From positions 1 to 64,000 of the IMG/VR virus record IMGVR_UViG_3300028559_001021: DNA of 64,000 nt; one strand, written 5' to 3'. Origin of the DNA: a virus. The notes below the pieces were generated by a model. It did not search any database. It had not been told where the DNA came from and saw only the letters and a program-made list of their open reading frames with translations. How positions within the stretch are numbered: position 1 is the first letter of the stretch; each line of letters begins with the position of its first letter. Position numbers and translations under genes: made by a program. Shown piece by piece: positions 24,355 through 32,878 of this stretch.

Positions 24355-26622
24355 TTATTCTATAATTATATTGTCCCCACCTTCGGTTACCAAGAAATCA
24401 TCATTTTCTGTTAATAAAGTATCGTTAATAATTGGTACTAAGGTCGTTGTCGTTGTTGTTGGATTTATGGTTGTTGTTGTATCAATAATTTGAAATGTGA
24501 AATCATCTGGTTCACAAACAATTGTTGTGCAATCAGGACAATCAGGATTAAACATCCTAAATGTATTCTTTAACAAACCAAAATTATGTTTAACTTCTGG
24601 CGCCGACAATGGAGTTACATACATTCTGAATTGAGATATTCCACCCTCAAATGTTCCCGCAAAATTCTGTTCAATCAATATGTTTGTATTCAAACCACTC
24701 AATGTTGTTCCACTCAAATCATTATTTGGAAAACATTCTGGGTCTTGAACATACAATCCCCCAGTCATTGAAGAAAATGTTAAATTCTCTCTCAATCCTT
24801 GAGTTCCACCACCCCAAGATATATTAAATGGAACACCAACTTGTTTTTCCTTATCAGTATTCAATCCCCTTGGAATAATTTCTTCAAAATCCTCAATAGT
24901 ATCAATTAACTTTCCATTAACATAAATCTTTAATCTCCCCTTTCTATATTTTCCATTCTTTAACCACAATTCATTTAAATTAATAATATCAACTTTCAAA
25001 ATCTCATCACCCCTTGTATATGGTGGTGCAATCAATGATGCTGAATTATTCGCTAATCCCTCTAATGTTTTATTCTCAACAATATCTCCCAATCCACCTT
25101 TCCAATATAAATCACACTCATCTAAGAAATTATATCTTTCCCAAACAACATTAACTTGAAACCAATGTTCCAAATTCAACCAAGCGGGATTAATTTTTTG
25201 ACAATCAGGATAAATTGGTGGTGTACATATCTCAGTTATGGTATAACCTGTTGTATAAGTTATCCCAGTCGCACAAGTTCCAGTTGTTTCACAACCTCCA
25301 GTAAATCTTAAAAATCTAATACCAATACCTGGATTCTTGGGGTCGCCACATAACTTAAACGCTAACGCATTGCTAAGAGTATCTAGTAATGGATTCTTCT
25401 CACAAGTATCCTCAATTGAAGTAAAACCAGTTGATGAGCAATCATCACAATCTTTACACTCGACACAATCAGTACAAGTTGGAGTACAAGTTGTCTGAGG
25501 CGGGAATGGGTCACAAGATGGTGTTGGACTTGGTGTAGGTGTTGGAGTTGGGGTTAATGGAATAATAGTCCCACAAGTATGAGTTTGACATTCCCACCCA
25601 CAAGTTTGACAAGGAATATCATTACAATCACAACCACAAGTTAATTTTATATTTTTATCCCCACCACATTTATCACAACCATAATTAATATGAGGGTCGT
25701 GAGCACCATTAATAGAACGAGGGGAATAAACATAGATACATCTACTCTTAATATTCTCATCACAACAAGCACAAGTTGATAACGTTGTAAGTCCTGATGT
25801 TATTCTAGTATAACCTGTATTACATCTTGGACTACCATCAGCGTGATGATAAAATTTATTCTCAGCCCTTGTTCCAATATAAAAGAATATGTTTTTATTG
25901 TTGGGATATATTTCATTCAGTGTTGTTTCACCAGTTGTACCAGAATATTCATTAACCAACCTTGGTTTTAATAACATCTCAACAGCCCAACCCTTATTCA
26001 TTCTCTCAGGGAATATTTCATAATCATAACCAAATAACTTATAAAACCCTTGATAAAACCCACCATATAATTCGTGATATCTACCCTCAAATGGACTAGA
26101 CTTACTTACAACCTCATATAATACATTTTTATTAAATCCTGAGAATCTAACATTAGAAGATGTAAACCCAGTAACTTGATGTAACTTTAATCGTCTATCA
26201 AAATATAATCTATTGAATTTTAAACTATTTGGTAATAATCCTTCCGTAAAAACAATTGTTTCACCAGTCATACTACTAACCAACCCATTGTCAATACCGG
26301 TTAACCCAATGTCACAAGATGAACCTGACAACTCACAACTTAAAATTTCTTCCTTTGGATTATAGTAATTTTGAGAAACAAATATATTGTTAAAATTATA
26401 ATTCTTATAGATTAATGGCATGTTCTGAACCGATACGGGGTTGTTAATGTCAAAGTTAAATGGCAATCTGTTACCAAATGTTTGAGCAATTAAATATGGG
26501 GAAAAAACAACCTCTTGATTGAAATTCAATTCATCAGAAGTTAAAGACATATCAAAAGACTCCAAACTCAATTGGAGGATATTATTATTGGATACAAATT
26601 GTCTTATATTTTGATAGGACAT
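24355..26622 (-). CDS. Large Cys-rich virion protein with LamG-like regions and Thr-rich tail
   Basis: A 755-residue protein. Residues 1-270 contain beta-rich structural sequence (KGWAVEMLLKPRLVNEYSG, like a LamG start). Residues about 280-420 are packed with Cys (CACCDEN, CDKCGGDK, CGCDCNDIPCQTCGWECQTH), then a PTPTPTPSPTP stalk, then CTDCVECKDCDDC. Residues about 420-700 return to a LamG-like domain (KINPAWLNLEHWFQVNVVWE, GRLKIYVNGKLIDTIEDFEE). The C-terminus has TTTTINPTTTTTT. The Cys cluster could bind zinc or be disulfide-linked. The first gene of the leftward tail operon, with its own promoter motif. Confidence 0.65.
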   Translation of the reverse strand: MSYQNIRQFVSNNNILQLSLESFDMSLTSDELNFNQEVVFSPYLIAQTFGNRLPFNFDINNPVSVQNMPLIYKNYNFNNIFVSQNYYNPKEEILSCELSGSSCDIGLTGIDNGLVSSMTGETIVFTEGLLPNSLKFNRLYFDRRLKLHQVTGFTSSNVRFSGFNKNVLYEVVSKSSPFEGRYHELYGGFYQGFYKLFGYDYEIFPERMNKGWAVEMLLKPRLVNEYSGTTGETTLNEIYPNNKNIFFYIGTRAENKFYHHADGSPRCNTGYTRITSGLTTLSTCACCDENIKSRCIYVYSPRSINGAHDPHINYGCDKCGGDKNIKLTCGCDCNDIPCQTCGWECQTHTCGTIIPLTPTPTPTPSPTPSCDPFPPQTTCTPTCTDCVECKDCDDCSSTGFTSIEDTCEKNPLLDTLSNALAFKLCGDPKNPGIGIRFLRFTGGCETTGTCATGITYTTGYTITEICTPPIYPDCQKINPAWLNLEHWFQVNVVWERYNFLDECDLYWKGGLGDIVENKTLEGLANNSASLIAPPYTRGDEILKVDIINLNELWLKNGKYRKGRLKIYVNGKLIDTIEDFEEIIPRGLNTDKEKQVGVPFNISWGGGTQGLRENLTFSSMTGGLYVQDPECFPNNDLSGTTLSGLNTNILIEQNFAGTFEGGISQFRMYVTPLSAPEVKHNFGLLKNTFRMFNPDCPDCTTIVCEPDDFTFQIIDTTTTINPTTTTTTLVPIINDTLLTENDDFLVTEGGDNIIIE

Positions 26623-26632
26623 CTTTTTTTAT

Positions 26633-26643
26633 GATAAATACTC
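26633..26643 (-). promoter_or_regulatory. GAGTATTTATC promoter motif of the tail operon
   Basis: The minus strand has GAGTATTTATC ending 10 bases before the ATG at 26622. A rightward copy at 26652 makes a divergent pair. Confidence 0.45.
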
Positions 26644-26651
26644 TGAAACGA

Positions 26652-26661
26652 AGTATTTATT
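26652..26661 (+). promoter_or_regulatory. AGTATTTATT promoter motif
   Basis: The plus strand has AGTATTTATT ending 11 bases before the ATG at 26673. It should drive the rightward set of small virion-type genes. Confidence 0.45.
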
Positions 26662-26672
26662 AAGAAAATTTA

Positions 26673-27527
26673 ATGATGAATAAATTCAGTAAAGAATACT
26701 TTAATGACAATTGTTATTTTCTTATAGAAGGAAATGGGAATGACTTTGTATTAAGTTATTCTGTTTATGGTACTATATCAGAGTCAAAGAAGAATGAGGG
26801 GAAGAAAAAATTTAATAAGAAAAGTTATAACAAAATAAAAAAAGTAATTGACAAACATATTAATTCAAAAAACAAATCATCAAAAAAAGAAATTGAAACT
26901 GATTTGGATTCCGTTGAACTTGATGAATATGTTGATTCTGATGGAACATTATTATCATCTAAGACACCCATATATAATATGTGGACACACCCCAAGAAAA
27001 CTACTGACCAAATTGTTCCTGCAACTAGGATGCCTGGTTATTCAATATTAAGAGGTTATCGTGTTTATTATGGTGAAGGTGAAGAGAAAGATGGTAATTT
27101 GATTGACGAAATAGATATGTCAGATGCTTTTGGTTATGACGAAACAAAAAACAAAGATTTTAATGCCACATTAAAAATATTCAAAAAAATGGGGGTTGAA
27201 GACCCTGAAGAAAGATTAGATAGGGCAAAGAAATTTGGAAAACTACCCAATCAAAAAGTTATGAAAACCAAAACAGGAAAAAAGGTTTTAAAACAAAGAT
27301 TGGTTGAAAAAGAATATCTTGATGAAATCAAAAAACAAAGAATGATTAAAATGGTTGAGGATATCCTTGCAAAGAAAGGAGGTGACCACGAAATTATGGA
27401 AAAAGAAAATGAAGAGGGTGGGTTAAATAAAATTATAACCAAGAACTTAGAAGCGATTAAAAACTTGGCAAAGAAAGAAGGAATAAGTATTAATAAACTA
27501 ATTAATATTCTAAAAAAAGGTGAATAA
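26673..27527 (+). CDS. Lysine-rich protein of unknown function, virion-type operon
   Basis: A 284-residue, highly charged protein. It starts MMNKFSKEYFNDNCYFLIEG, with LIE near position 19 recalling the leader/cleavage pattern of the small head proteins. A central part holds WTHPKKTTDQIVPATRMPGY and RGYRVYYGEGEE. The C-terminal 90 residues are a lysine-rich helix ending ISINKLINILKKGE. No domain is recognised. A packaged DNA-binding or portal-associated role is possible, but that is a guess from charge and context. Confidence 0.5.
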   Translation: MMNKFSKEYFNDNCYFLIEGNGNDFVLSYSVYGTISESKKNEGKKKFNKKSYNKIKKVIDKHINSKNKSSKKEIETDLDSVELDEYVDSDGTLLSSKTPIYNMWTHPKKTTDQIVPATRMPGYSILRGYRVYYGEGEEKDGNLIDEIDMSDAFGYDETKNKDFNATLKIFKKMGVEDPEERLDRAKKFGKLPNQKVMKTKTGKKVLKQRLVEKEYLDEIKKQRMIKMVEDILAKKGGDHEIMEKENEEGGLNKIITKNLEAIKNLAKKEGISINKLINILKKGE

Positions 27528-27993
27528 GGATTTATACGGAGAAAGAGTTGAGTTACCAGAACAAATCGTTGTTTATTTAAAACAATGTAGCGACTCTATC
27601 CCCAATGCTAATGATAAAACCGAAGGTTATAGAAGAAATAAAGAATTAAGGGATTCTGGATTTGTAACTTATCAACAATTAAAAAGAATGAAAAATTTCT
27701 TTGATAGTTATAATGGAGATAAAACTGATATGCCTTTTATATTAAATGGGGCGGATTATGTTAAAACTTGGGTTGACAATACATTAACATCAATGAGGGA
27801 CAATGTTTATATGTCAAAAGATATTAAATCAACCGTCCTCCCAAACCAATTTATCCAACCCCACCAAAAAAATGTAAATTTATCATATGATAATAGACCG
27901 AGTCAACAACATAAAGACACTCTATCTACTTATGATTTAAGAGTGACAGAAAGTCTAAAAAGAATAAACGAAATAATAAAAACAATAATTTAA
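27520..27993 (+). CDS. Small protein of unknown function, GTG start
   Basis: A 157-residue protein starting at a GTG that overlaps the previous gene by eight bases, consistent with translational coupling. The sequence is mixed charged helix (LPEQIVVYLKQCSDSIPNAN, TYQQLKRMKNFFDSYNGDK) with an extended C-terminus rich in Gln and Pro, ending in a helix. It could be a head-tail connector or portal-associated protein given the neighbours. No family recognised. Confidence 0.5.
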   Translation: MNKDLYGERVELPEQIVVYLKQCSDSIPNANDKTEGYRRNKELRDSGFVTYQQLKRMKNFFDSYNGDKTDMPFILNGADYVKTWVDNTLTSMRDNVYMSKDIKSTVLPNQFIQPHQKNVNLSYDNRPSQQHKDTLSTYDLRVTESLKRINEIIKTII

Positions 27994-27994
27994 T

Positions 27995-28291
27995 ATGCCA
28001 GTTACAGAACCATTAAATTTTGACCAACCAAGTAATGAACTTTCTAGTATTGCTGATATTGAAAGAAGAAAACTTTTACCAAAAAACGATTATACAAAAA
28101 CATCATTTGAATACTCAACAGTTAATCCTAACGCATTGGCCGATGGTGATGGACAAGGTAAAGGAACTGGAGACTTCTTGGATGTTTATAACCAAGCCGC
28201 AGGGGCAATACAAGATATCGTTGAAAGACGTACTCAAAAAGTAATCAATGAATACCAACCAGACAAACCTTATACAACACCAAGTGCATAA
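27995..28291 (+). CDS. Small virion-type protein, function unknown
   Basis: A 98-residue acidic protein (MPVTEPLNFDQPSNELSSIA...). A disordered start leads to DFLDVYNQAAGAIQDIVERR, an amphipathic helix. Its stop shares its last base with the ATG of the WYL-domain gene, so the two are coupled. It resembles small scaffold or linker proteins in composition only. Confidence 0.45.
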   Translation: MPVTEPLNFDQPSNELSSIADIERRKLLPKNDYTKTSFEYSTVNPNALADGDGQGKGTGDFLDVYNQAAGAIQDIVERRTQKVINEYQPDKPYTTPSA

Positions 28292-28680
28292 TGAAACTTT
28301 ACAACATAACTAAATCTCTTATCTTAGAAATGGCTTCAATTGACAGTGTCATTGATGCCATCAAAAAGAAAAATAGGATTATCATCTACTATGATGGTGA
28401 TGAACCAGGAGGTCGTGGATTACGTGAAATTGAACCAGTTTGTTTTGGTTATAGTAAAGCAGGTAATCCAGTGTTAAGAGCTTGGGACATTGAAGGTTCA
28501 TCTCATAGAGATTATATTGGTAAAAAACCTCTCCCAAGTTGGAGATTGTTTAGATTAGATAAAGTATTATCTTTTAGACCATCTGGGGAGAAATTTGATA
28601 CACCTAGACCAAACTATAATACAAGTGGTGATAAAGGTATGAGTAGAGTAATAATAAACACAAAATTTGATACAATTTAA
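28291..28680 (+). CDS. WYL-domain protein with a head-targeting-like leader
   Basis: A 129-residue protein. Residues 1-14 (MKLYNITKSLILEM) form a short hydrophobic leader ending in LILE, like a T4 capsid-targeting sequence with its prohead-protease site. Residues about 20-105 match a single WYL domain: IKKKNRIIIYYDGDEP, REIEPVCFGYSKAGNPVLRA, WRLFRLDKVLSF. WYL domains bind ligands or nucleic acid and regulate defence and repair genes in bacteria. A stand-alone phage version could act on host systems after injection. The WYL call is good; the packaging idea is inference. Confidence 0.68.
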   Translation: MKLYNITKSLILEMASIDSVIDAIKKKNRIIIYYDGDEPGGRGLREIEPVCFGYSKAGNPVLRAWDIEGSSHRDYIGKKPLPSWRLFRLDKVLSFRPSGEKFDTPRPNYNTSGDKGMSRVIINTKFDTI

Positions 28681-28683
28681 AAT

Positions 28684-29280
28684 ATGGCAAAAGAAGATGA
28701 ATTAATGAGGAAACTTATGATTTCCAAAAAAATAATGGATGCCCACAATACAACACCAAGAGGTCAAGTTAGTGGTAATTATCCAAGTACACCTGAATTA
28801 CAAGAATTCCAAGTACCACAAGCAAATTATAATATACCTCAAGATATTATGATGGAATCATCCGTACAACAACAACCACAAAAATTTGCCAATTCAAAAG
28901 ACAGAATATTATCATCAAAACTTCCCAATGAAATTAAACGTCTTATGATTGAACATCCTATTCAACAACCAAGTAGTATGGGTGGAGGTTCAGTATTGAG
29001 TAATGAATTGGTTGAGAAAGCAGCAAGACTTATGAAGAATGATGTTGCCAATAATGCGAATCCATACCAACCAAAAAAACAATCAATACAAGAATATTCA
29101 AGACCACAAGATACAAACTCAAGTTTAGACAGAGATACACTTAAAGAAGTTATTAAGGAAGTTTTAAGTGAAAATGGTTTGTTGGTTGAAAGTACATCCA
29201 AATCAAATGATATGTTCCAATTTAGAGTAGGAAGTCATATCTTTGAAGGTAAAGTAACCAAAATTAAAAAAGTACGTTAA
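28684..29280 (+). CDS. Gln/Asn/Pro-rich virion-type protein
   Basis: A 198-residue, largely disordered protein with many Gln, Asn and Pro residues (QVPQANYNIPQDIMMESSVQ), two short helices (NELVEKAARLMKNDV and DTLKEVIKEVLSENGLLVES) and a small C-terminal beta segment (MFQFRVGSHIFEGKVTKIKK). Composition and place at the end of a small-protein operon suggest a scaffold-like or internal head protein. A terminator follows. Confidence 0.5.
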   Translation: MAKEDELMRKLMISKKIMDAHNTTPRGQVSGNYPSTPELQEFQVPQANYNIPQDIMMESSVQQQPQKFANSKDRILSSKLPNEIKRLMIEHPIQQPSSMGGGSVLSNELVEKAARLMKNDVANNANPYQPKKQSIQEYSRPQDTNSSLDRDTLKEVIKEVLSENGLLVESTSKSNDMFQFRVGSHIFEGKVTKIKKVR

Positions 29281-29302
29281 TCTAACTATAATTTATCTTA
29301 TT

Positions 29303-29347
29303 CCCCACATCCCCTGAAGAAATTCAAGTTGTGGGGTTTCGTTTTTT
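29303..29347 (+). terminator. Rho-independent terminator
   Basis: CCCCACA pairs with TGTGGGG over a 20-base loop that itself holds TGAA/TTCA, followed by a T-rich tract. It closes the 26.7-29.3 kb operon. Confidence 0.8.
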
Positions 29348-29387
29348 TAATTATTTTACTAACCCTTTAGACAATACTGATGTTGGG

Positions 29388-29397
29388 TATATTTATA
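29388..29397 (+). promoter_or_regulatory. TATATTTATA promoter motif before a homing endonuclease
   Basis: GTATATTTATAATAAA lies 13-24 bases before the ATG at 29411, matching the promoter context of the other free-standing homing genes. Confidence 0.45.
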
Positions 29398-29410
29398 ATA
29401 AAAACTAAAT

Positions 29411-30316
29411 ATGAAAGAAGAAATAATTAAATTGATTATTACCGAATATAAAAAAGGTTTGGGTTCTACAACCATATCAAAAAAATACAATATCCCAAAA
29501 CAAAAAATATTAAAGGTAATTAAAGATAAAAATTTAACAAGAATTAAAGATAGGTGTAAAAAATTGAATATAATACAAGAGGGCGAGTATTTTAAAACTG
29601 AAAAGATTTGTCCAATATGTAATACAAAAACATTTATAAAAACTAAAGAAAGTACCACAACTTGTAGAAATTATTATAATGCGATAAAAAGAGGTGGAAA
29701 TTGTAAAAAATGTAGTTTGGAATTACAAAAAGGTGAGGGTAATCCATTTTTCGGAAAAAAACATTCGGATAAAACAAAATCAACAATATCAAAAAATAGA
29801 AAAGGAAAAGCTATTGGTGAAAACAATTCTATGTCAAAGTATGAACATAGAAAAAAATTATCCGATAGTTTAAAAAAAAGTTGGGAGAGTGGTAAGTTAG
29901 AGGAAACAAGGAAGAAGATGAGTGAAGTATTAAAAAGCACGAGAAGAAGTGGTAAAATTAAATCGGTGAACAAATCTAAAAAAGAAACTGAAATCTGTAA
30001 TGATATAAAAAAAATGGGTTATAAAGTTCAGTCTTCTTACAAAGTTGACACAAAAATATGTGATGTATTCATACCAAAACTAAATTTGATTATTGAATAT
30101 TTTGGAGATTATTGGCATTGTAATCCTAACAAATATTCAGCCGAATATATTAATAAAAAAAAGAATCTTACAGCAAAAGAAATTTGGGAATATGATACCT
30201 CAAAACTTGAATTAATCAAAAGTTATGGTTATAATTTGGAAGTAATTTGGGAGAGTGAACTCAAATTAAATAATGATAAATTATTAAACATAATTAAAAA
30301 ATATGATACAAAATGA
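29411..30316 (+). CDS. Free-standing homing endonuclease (NUMOD3 plus Vsr-like, EDxHD type)
   Basis: A 301-residue mobile endonuclease. Domains in order: an HTH (residues 1-40: GSTTISKKYNIPKQKILKV), a zinc-binding region (CPIC at 67-70, CKKC at 98-101), NUMOD3 DNA-binding repeats (GNPFFGKKHSDKTKSTISK from 110), and a Vsr-like nuclease (residues about 190-290) with CDVFIPKLNLIIEYFGDYWH carrying the acidic, Asp and His residues of the I-Bth0305I/EDxHD group. Its 3' end overlaps the true start of the next gene (30303). It should cleave phage alleles lacking it and spread by repair. Confidence 0.85.
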   Translation: MKEEIIKLIITEYKKGLGSTTISKKYNIPKQKILKVIKDKNLTRIKDRCKKLNIIQEGEYFKTEKICPICNTKTFIKTKESTTTCRNYYNAIKRGGNCKKCSLELQKGEGNPFFGKKHSDKTKSTISKNRKGKAIGENNSMSKYEHRKKLSDSLKKSWESGKLEETRKKMSEVLKSTRRSGKIKSVNKSKKETEICNDIKKMGYKVQSSYKVDTKICDVFIPKLNLIIEYFGDYWHCNPNKYSAEYINKKKNLTAKEIWEYDTSKLELIKSYGYNLEVIWESELKLNNDKLLNIIKKYDTK

Positions 30317-31559
30317 TAATCAACCTCGGTTGGATCACAGAGAGAGAATAAGAGTACTTGTTCTGCCCTCAGATACAACCGGGGTTGGCTGAGGTAAATT
30401 CCGAAGCGTAGACCCCCATGTAATGTTACAAAATATGTATCCAGATGATTTTCATGTGGACATAGATTACCAACCAAGGATTAATGATGTTAATTATTGG
30501 AAACAATATCAGATTGTTCATGTACATAGAAACATTGGACAATCATATGAACAAACCCCAACCATAATCAATTTCTTAAAATCAATAGGCATTATTGTTG
30601 TTGTTGATTTGGATGACTATTGGTTACCAGGAAAGGAACACCCAATACACACCTTGATTGTTCAAGACAAAATCCACGAAAAGATTATGGCGAACTTGAA
30701 GGTAGCCAGTTATGTTATTACAACAACAAACATCTTTGCCGATGAGATTAGAAAATTAAATAGGAATGTTGTTATATTACCCAATGCCATCAATCCTGAC
30801 GAATTACAATTCAAACAACCAAACGAAGAATCGAATAGAGTTAGAGTTGGATGGTTGGGTGGATCGTCACACTTTCACGACTTAAAATTACTACAAGGTT
30901 TTGTTGGAAAGAATAGTGGATTACAAGACAAACTCCAATATGTTTTATGTGGATTTGATATTAGAGGAACTGTAACTGAAATCAATCAACAAACTGGGGA
31001 AAGGAAACAAAGAAACATTAAACCTGAAGAAACTGTATGGTCTCGTTATGAGGAAATCTTTACTAACAATTATAGTATTATCCCCCCTGACTACCATAAG
31101 TTCTTAATGACCTTTAAAGAAGAAGAATATCCTAACGAAAAAGATTTTGGTTATAGAAGGGTGTGGACAAAACATATTAACACATACGCTACAAATTATT
31201 CAAAGTTTGATATATCTTTGGCTCCAATCAAAAACCACATCTTTAATAGGGTTAAATCACAATTAAAAGTTATTGAAGCTGGATTTTATAAAAAAGCAAT
31301 AATAGCATCTGAAGTTGGTCCCTATACAATTGACTTGAAACATTCAATGGAATTTGGTAAGTTTGTTGATGGAAATGCCTTGTTGGTTAAAGAAGAAAGA
31401 AATCATAGTGATTGGGCTAAACACATTAAAACTTTAGCATACAATCCAAATATGGTTATTGATTTGGGTGAAAGATTATATGAGTCAGTTAAGGACAAAT
31501 ATGATTTGAGAAACGTAACTAGAGATAGGGCATCATGGTATAAATCACTAATAAAATAA
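30303..31559 (+). CDS. GT4-like glycosyltransferase with an in-frame TGA (positions 30390-30392)
   Basis: From the ATG at 30303 the frame encodes a conserved N-terminus (RVLVLPSDTTGVG), then TGA, then GKFRSVDPHVMLQNMYPDDF and the rest of a normal GT (HVHRNIGQSYEQT, VVVDLDDYWLPGKEHP, YVITTTNIFADEIRK, VGWLGGSSHFHDLKLL, KVIEAGFYKKAIIAS). The homologues I know read GVG-x-FRS here, so TGA plus GGT is a six-base surplus. A single-codon hop from GGC to GGT would restore the family sequence. If the TGA is a true stop, translation could restart at the ATG at 30423, giving 378 residues without the first Rossmann strand. The frame overlaps the homing gene by 14 bases. Confidence 0.75.
30367..30394 (+). 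promoter_or_regulatory. Hairpin enclosing GGC and the in-frame TGA
   Basis: CCTCAG (30367-30372) pairs with CTGAGG (30389-30394). Inside, CAAC (30376-30379) pairs with GTTG (30384-30387) around CGGG. The TGA (30390-30392) lies in the 3' arm. A similar palindrome, CAACC-TC-GGTTGG, is at 30321-30333. This resembles the take-off hairpin of T4 gene 60 translational bypassing in layout, not in sequence. Confidence 0.5.
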
Positions 31560-31565
31560 TAATAT

Positions 31566-32279
31566 ATGTTAATCAAACAACCCCTCACCAAGATTTTATT
31601 TATGGATATTGAAACCGTTGGATGTTGTCCAAACTATGATGTTTGTTCAAATTTAAATCCAACGGTATCAGAACAATTTGACAAATACTTTGATTGGTTT
31701 TTAAAAAGATTTCCTGAAGACGAATTAGTTGGGGAGGATATTAAGAATTATGTTTTTACCAAAAGAACGGCATTAGTGCCGGAGTTTGCAAAGATTGTTT
31801 GTGTTAGTTTTGCCTTTGTCTTAGATGATGGTTCAGTTAGAAAACAAACCTTCTCTGACGAGGACGAATTCAAATTGTTAAAGAATGTCCAAGGATTATT
31901 AAATAAGGTTGGGAAATTGGATTTTTGGTTATGTGGTCATAACTTAAAGAACTTTGATATTCCAATGTTAGCAAAACGTATGATTGTTAATGGTTTGATT
32001 CCACCAACAATGTTACCAACCTATGATACCAAACCTTGGGACATTAAAGCAATTGACACCAAAGAGATTTGGCAATATGGCGCATATACCTCCATTGGAT
32101 CGTTGGATTTGTTATGTTCAAGCTTGGGTATTCAGACACCAAAAGATGGTGAGGTGGTTGGAGAAAAAGTTCATAACGAGTATTGGGAAAAACAAAACTT
32201 GAAAGGTATTTCCGAATATTGTGAAAAAGATGTAAATGTATTAATAGAAATAATTAAAAAATTAAAAGAATTACAATGA
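31566..32279 (+). CDS. DnaQ-like 3'-5' exonuclease (DEDDy)
   Basis: A 237-residue nuclease of the RNase H-like fold. The four motifs are ILFMDIETVG (D14, E16), LCGHNLKNFDIPML (N126, D131), and YCEKD near the C-terminus (Y218, D222), which makes it DEDDy. It matches the predicted PolB-like 3'-5' exonuclease family (PF10108). Its stop overlaps the next gene as ATGA. It could proofread, trim recombination ends or degrade host DNA. It is separate from the polymerase's own exonuclease. Confidence 0.8.
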   Translation: MLIKQPLTKILFMDIETVGCCPNYDVCSNLNPTVSEQFDKYFDWFLKRFPEDELVGEDIKNYVFTKRTALVPEFAKIVCVSFAFVLDDGSVRKQTFSDEDEFKLLKNVQGLLNKVGKLDFWLCGHNLKNFDIPMLAKRMIVNGLIPPTMLPTYDTKPWDIKAIDTKEIWQYGAYTSIGSLDLLCSSLGIQTPKDGEVVGEKVHNEYWEKQNLKGISEYCEKDVNVLIEIIKKLKELQ

Positions 32280-32878
32280 GTTTAGACAATTTAGAAAACA
32301 TTAGCGAATACGCCATTAAGATACAACAATTACTTGAAGCCAATGAAAATGGGGAAGAAATTGATTATAACACATTATTTGATGAGTTTGGATTGAATCT
32401 TGAAGAACTTGAACATGATATGATGAATTATTCGCCAAAATTGGATTTGGGTTATGTTAAATTAAACGATGATGCGGTTGAACCAAAATATAATTATGAT
32501 GGTGATTCTGGATTTGATTTATATTCAACTGAGGATGTTACAATACCCCCATTTGGTAGAGTATTAATTCCAACTGGTTTATCTTTTGACATTAAAGATG
32601 GATATGAAATTCAAGTTAGGTCAAAGAGTGGATTGGCTCTAAACCAAGGATTGATGGTATTAAATTCTCCCGGAACAGTAGACAATTCTTTTGCAGGAGA
32701 GGTTAAGGTAATACTATTCAATGTTAATAACCACCAAGTAAAAATTAATAAGGGTATGAAGATTGCTCAAGCCGTATTAACATCTGTTGTTAATGGAAAG
32801 TGGGTTCAATTGAATAAGCTTAATGGAATAAACGATAAGGATAGAGGAGATAAAGGATTTGGTTCAACTGGAGTATGA
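32276..32878 (+). CDS. dut: dUTPase (trimeric dUTP pyrophosphatase)
   Basis: A 200-residue protein with all five dUTPase motifs: DSGFDLYS (77-84), RSKSGLA (115-121), GTVDNSFAGEV (133-143), GMKIAQA (160-166) and RGDKGFGSTGV (190-200). It hydrolyses dUTP to dUMP and pyrophosphate, lowering uracil incorporation and supplying dTMP synthesis. An extra N-terminal helical region of about 58 residues, not in standard dUTPases, precedes the domain. Four-base overlap with the exonuclease gene. Confidence 0.95.
   Translation: MSLDNLENISEYAIKIQQLLEANENGEEIDYNTLFDEFGLNLEELEHDMMNYSPKLDLGYVKLNDDAVEPKYNYDGDSGFDLYSTEDVTIPPFGRVLIPTGLSFDIKDGYEIQVRSKSGLALNQGLMVLNSPGTVDNSFAGEVKVILFNVNNHQVKINKGMKIAQAVLTSVVNGKWVQLNKLNGINDKDRGDKGFGSTGV

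Noticed and set aside
30390-30392. TGA read as Trp or selenocysteine throughout the genome
   Set aside because: TGA ends many genes here, often as ATGA overlaps with the next start (for example 32879, 38553, 40391), so global reassignment is excluded.
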